From JAJTHC01 sp044358835 (GTDB lineage Bacteria > Cyanobacteriota > Vampirovibrionia > Vampirovibrionales > JAJTHC01), in the NCBI GenBank assembly GCA_044358835.1, contig JBIKNF010000002.1, positions 62,001 to 126,000 on the forward strand: 64,000 bases of DNA, in the 5' to 3' direction. The number at the start of each line of letters is the position of its first letter. Positions within the stretch are counted from its first letter, which is position 1. This document shows positions 61,032 to 64,000 of this stretch, piece by piece. The notes under the pieces are model-generated. The model saw nothing but the letters and a program-made list of their open reading frames with translations. It had not been told where the DNA came from and did no database searches. The position numbers and the translations under genes were made by a program.

Positions 61032-61835
61032 ATGCGTTTCAGCAAAACACTTCTTATTCTCATCGGCCTGATTCTTTCAGTGCTGGCCTATTTGGTCGTG
61101 GTTTTTGCCTTTCCTGAACATCGCCCCATGCTGGTGGATGCCTATAGCCCCCCTCGCCTTTCCCTTCCCAAAGGCGACGTGCACCTAGGCGTGGTGGTGA
61201 TGGACACCGTTAGCAATCATCGCATTGCGATTCAAAACACGGGCGGTGGCGTGTTACACATCAATTCCGTGGTGCCTTCCTGCGGATGCACCGCCGTGAT
61301 CCCTCAAGCCAAACTAGTCCCCCCCGGTAAAACCACTTACCTCCACGTAGGGTTGGATGCCAGCCTAAAGCTCGGCCACATCACCAAAATGGTGGACATC
61401 TACAGCAACGACCCTCGCGCCCCGCACCAAGTCTTAACGATGAAGGCTCAATCGATTGCCCCAAAACACGCCAAAACACATAACGGCATGGTCAAAGTCA
61501 AAGACCCTTTAGTCTTGTTTAAAGGTGATTGTGCCAGTTGCCATGTGCAGAAGGGCATCGGCAAAATGGGCGAAGAGCTGTTTATTGCCGATTGTGGGAT
61601 GTGCCACGGTTTGCAAGCCGAAGGCGGGGTGGCGCCTCGTTTGAACAACATCGATCTACAAAACCCCACGACTCGAGCGTATGTGGAAGACGTGATCCGC
61701 AACGGCTCCAAGCTCAACCCTTCGATGCCTCCGTATGCCAAAGCCAAAGGCGGCCCGTTGGACGATGCCCAAATCGAGTCCTTATTGACGTATTTGACGT
61801 ACCTGTCTGCCAAAACCAGGGCGTCAGGGGGATGA
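61032..61835 (+). CDS. DUF1573-cytochrome c fusion protein
   Basis: A 267-residue protein. An N-terminal anchor (LLILIGLILSVLAYLVVVFAF) is followed by a DUF1573 domain (PSCGCTAVIPQAKLVPPGK, residues about 50-140), an Ig-like domain of cell-surface redox proteins. The C-terminal part carries CASCH (167-171) and CGMCH (188-192), two heme-binding CxxCH motifs only 17 residues apart, and a possible axial Met in SMPPY (231-235). It probably binds one or two c-type hemes in the periplasm. The fusion of these two domains is uncommon. Its ATG has AAAGGC upstream, a fair ribosome-binding site. Confidence 0.85.
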   Translation: MRFSKTLLILIGLILSVLAYLVVVFAFPEHRPMLVDAYSPPRLSLPKGDVHLGVVVMDTVSNHRIAIQNTGGGVLHINSVVPSCGCTAVIPQAKLVPPGKTTYLHVGLDASLKLGHITKMVDIYSNDPRAPHQVLTMKAQSIAPKHAKTHNGMVKVKDPLVLFKGDCASCHVQKGIGKMGEELFIADCGMCHGLQAEGGVAPRLNNIDLQNPTTRAYVEDVIRNGSKLNPSMPPYAKAKGGPLDDAQIESLLTYLTYLSAKTRASGG

Positions 61836-61997
61836 GGACGACTCTTTTACTCGAACGATTGTGTGATTGTCAGTTTCTTCAGTGGGATGCCCGCTTCTAA
61901 ACATAGAACGTAAAGCCCTCCTCTACACAACGGAGACGCTTGCCTAAAGCGCAGATCCCCCTTTACAATAGCGTTAAAGAAGGAAACACCCTCGCCG

Positions 61998-63458
61998 ATG
62001 ACAGACCTTCACCACGCTGTGTGGGACGACCCCACCCAAAACAACCTCATCACCCCTGAATCACCGCAAGCACTGGCTCGGCAAGGGCATGTGCGTGAAT
62101 CGGGTTTGTGGGTGCCAAGCATTCCGCAAGACGTGATGAAACACGAACAACAACGCCTGTTTCGCCTGCTCGGTGGTGTGGATACCTATCAGTATAAAGG
62201 GCGAGTGTCTAAGCTCTTGGGCATGATGCTGGAAGCGTCGCTCCCCAAAGTCAAAATTGGCGATCTCTGCTTTGTGGAAACCATGGATGGCACCATGAAA
62301 GCCGCTGAAGTCGTCGCTTTTCGTGGAGACAAGGCCCAGTTGATTTTGCTCTATAGTGCGGAAGGGATTTTTCAAGGCTCGTGGGTGTTTTCAACAGGCG
62401 AAACCACGCAGATTCCCGTAGGCGATTTCTTGCTCGGTCGCTTGGTTTCACCACTCGGTGAACCGATGGATGGAATGCCACTTGACACCAAAGGCGCGAG
62501 TTTTGTCAACATCCAAGCCCCTCCCCCTGATCCGCTGGATCGCCCGATTATTGATCAAAAATTTGAAACAGGCGTTCGAGCGATCGACAGCTTGTTGACC
62601 ATGGGCAACGGGCAACGCATGGGCTTGTTTGCCGGTTCGGGTGTGGGGAAATCAACCCTTTTGGGTATGATTGCGCGTGAATCAGAAGCGGATGTTAACG
62701 TCATGGCCTTGATTGGTGAGCGGGGGCGTGAAGTGAAGGAGTTCATGGAAGAATCCCTAGGGGAAAAAGGCATGAAGCGTTCGGTGCTGGTGTGTGCCAC
62801 TGGCGATCAACCGCCCTTGTTGCGGATGAAAGCCTTGCAATCCGCCACAGCGGTAGCCGAATACTTCCGGGGCCAAGGCAAGAAAGTCTTTTTAATGACG
62901 GATACGGTCACCCGATGTGCGATGTCTGGGCGAGAAGTGGGCTTGTCAATCGGCGAGCCTCCCACGATGAAGGGGTATCCGCCGTCGATATTTTCATGGT
63001 TACAGGTGGTTTTAGAACGGGCGGGTCGCACAAAGCAGGGGAGCATCACGGCGTTGTATACCACGCTGATGGAAGGCGATGATATTAACGATCCAGTCGT
63101 TGACACGGTGCGCGGTATTGTGGATGGTCACATCTTTTTGTCTCGCAAAGTTGCGGCGCAGAATCATTACCCCGCCATTGACGTGTTGGGCAGTGTCAGC
63201 CGTGTGTTTACCACGGTGTGCGATGAAGAGCATCAGGTTGCGGCGGGTCGCATGCGTGAGCTGATGGCGATTTATAAAGATGCCAAGGATCTCATTGATA
63301 TTGGGGCGTATGAGCATGGGTCGAGTCCGAAAATTGATATGGCGATTCAGTTGATGCCTGAAATCAATCGGTTTTTACGCCAAAAAATCACGGAACCCAT
63401 GCGCATGGAACAAACGCTGGTCATCCTCAAGGATCTGATGCGTAACGTCGATTTATAG
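61998..63458 (+). CDS. fliI: FliI/YscN-type ATPase
   Basis: Rotary-type ATPase that energises flagellar (or type III) protein export. Of the 486 residues the first 60 are atypical; the core has Walker A GLFAGSGVGKSTLLG, Walker B VFLMTDTVTRCAMSGRE and the GPPTMKGYPPSIF-like GEPPTMKGYPPSIFSWL. DDINDPVVDTVRGIVDGH is the family stretch separating it from F1-beta and Rho. It is an isolated gene: no fliH, fliJ or other flagellar genes are near, so either the flagellar genes lie elsewhere or the gene is an orphan. Confidence 0.9.
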   Translation: MTDLHHAVWDDPTQNNLITPESPQALARQGHVRESGLWVPSIPQDVMKHEQQRLFRLLGGVDTYQYKGRVSKLLGMMLEASLPKVKIGDLCFVETMDGTMKAAEVVAFRGDKAQLILLYSAEGIFQGSWVFSTGETTQIPVGDFLLGRLVSPLGEPMDGMPLDTKGASFVNIQAPPPDPLDRPIIDQKFETGVRAIDSLLTMGNGQRMGLFAGSGVGKSTLLGMIARESEADVNVMALIGERGREVKEFMEESLGEKGMKRSVLVCATGDQPPLLRMKALQSATAVAEYFRGQGKKVFLMTDTVTRCAMSGREVGLSIGEPPTMKGYPPSIFSWLQVVLERAGRTKQGSITALYTTLMEGDDINDPVVDTVRGIVDGHIFLSRKVAAQNHYPAIDVLGSVSRVFTTVCDEEHQVAAGRMRELMAIYKDAKDLIDIGAYEHGSSPKIDMAIQLMPEINRFLRQKITEPMRMEQTLVILKDLMRNVDL

Positions 63459-63531
63459 CTTTTGCGTCGAGCTTGGGGTATACTGTGTAAGTTGAAGTAA
63501 TCACTTCAAAACTGCCTAGAAAGCTCCCACC

Positions 63532-64000
63532 ATGATGACGCCTGAACATGACGACGAACAGCATATCGGCATCACGACCCCCACTGTCCCTACAGAGCAG
63601 GAGTCGTTGCACGAGCAAGAAGCCCAGATTCGTCAAGAACGCGAAACCCTCAGGGACATCATCTCGGGGCGGGTGCGGGAACATATCTACAAAAAACAAC
63701 CGCGCTTTGTGTTGCGTCAGTACCTCAACACCGTGCATTTCGCCGATATTGCCGATGCCCTAGAAGGTGAGTTGACTTTAGCGGAAGCGTTGGTCTGTTT
63801 AGAAGCGATTTCTCCGACACTAGGGGCCAACATTTTTACATCGCTAGAGCGTGAAACGCAACACCAGTTTATTCTCGCCCTGCCTTCCGTGCGCTTACAC
63901 CGCATTATTCGTTCCATGCCGGCTGATGATGCTGTGGATTTGTTGCAAGAACTGACACTGGAAGAAGCAGGGCGTGTGTTGGGCGAACTTCCGCAAGATG
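63532..64000 (+). CDS. mgtE: Magnesium transporter MgtE, N-terminal part (cut by window edge)
   Basis: The frame from ATG 63532 runs open to the window end (156 residues). The first 45 residues are polar. Then comes the MgtE superhelical N-domain: FADIADALEGELTLAEALVC, RLHRIIRSMPADDAVDLLQEL and EEAGRVLGELPQD. MgtE is a Mg2+ channel gated by this cytoplasmic domain and its CBS pair. A second ATG is at 63535. Only the sensor part is visible; the membrane domain lies outside. Confidence 0.85.
   Translation, partial: MMTPEHDDEQHIGITTPTVPTEQESLHEQEAQIRQERETLRDIISGRVREHIYKKQPRFVLRQYLNTVHFADIADALEGELTLAEALVCLEAISPTLGANIFTSLERETQHQFILALPSVRLHRIIRSMPADDAVDLLQELTLEEAGRVLGELPQD

Noticed and set aside
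1..64000. CRISPR arrays, rRNA genes, insertion sequences
   Set aside because: No regularly spaced direct repeats with unique spacers, no rRNA signature and no transposase gene were seen. The tandem repeats found have no spacers.

Overview
The window looks like chromosome of a Gram-negative, LPS-transporting bacterium. The best fit is the non-photosynthetic sister group of cyanobacteria (Vampirovibrionia/Melainabacteria). This rests on inference: a cyanobacterial/plastid-style tRNA-Glu with a G1-U72 end, diderm genes (lpt operon, RND pump, TonB-type domain), an orphan flagellar-type ATPase, and many lineage-specific proline/tyrosine-rich proteins. No rRNA or CRISPR array is visible.

Core region 1 (1-17.4 kb): a partial membrane protein, glyQ, a pentapeptide-type membrane protein, a hairpin-repeat array, mdh and a DprA/SLOG-fold protein. 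These are followed by a tRNA cluster Thr(TGT)-Tyr(GTA)-Thr(GGT) and the minus-strand lpt operon (lptA/C-like, lptB, lptF/G-like). Next come a Sel1 protein, a minus-strand operon (membrane protein, SIS protein, ribF, YgjP-like metalloprotein), bioB, a slipin, tRNA-Trp and an unlisted small rpmG gene (L33).

Island 1 (17.54-32.58 kb) lies between a 31-bp direct repeat, one copy of which is the 3' end of tRNA-Glu(TTC). It has no integrase. It carries a class II Fic protein, two phage-like small genes, a type IC restriction-modification locus (hsdM-rhuM-hsdS-ATPase-hsdR), a truncated DUF3987 gene and a Gabija-type pair (gajA/gajB). The ATPase gene sits where prrC sits in the E. coli prr locus and keeps the Arg-Glu-His anticodon-nuclease triad at the same spacing. 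The island therefore appears to stack restriction, a tRNA-cutting backup against anti-restriction, and Gabija.

Core region 2 (32.6-42.2 kb): a small membrane protein, tyrS, an FtsH-like protease, tRNA-Leu(TAG), a TPR protein, a proline-rich protein, tpiA and a SpoIID-like protein.

Probable second element remnant (about 42.5-49.26 kb): a tripartite RND efflux operon. It is bracketed on the left by a 38-bp stretch homologous to the island's DUF3987 gene and on the right by an inverted, roughly 300-bp copy of the island's left tip including the tRNA-Glu 3' end. Both islands may belong to one family of integrase-less, trans-mobilised elements with conserved tips.

Core region 3 (49.4-64 kb): an MshEN-like protein, an MFS transporter, a radical SAM/SPASM protein, ruvB, two proline-rich proteins, sppA, a Yip1-like membrane protein, a DUF1573-cytochrome c fusion, a fliI-type ATPase and the start of mgtE, cut by the window edge.
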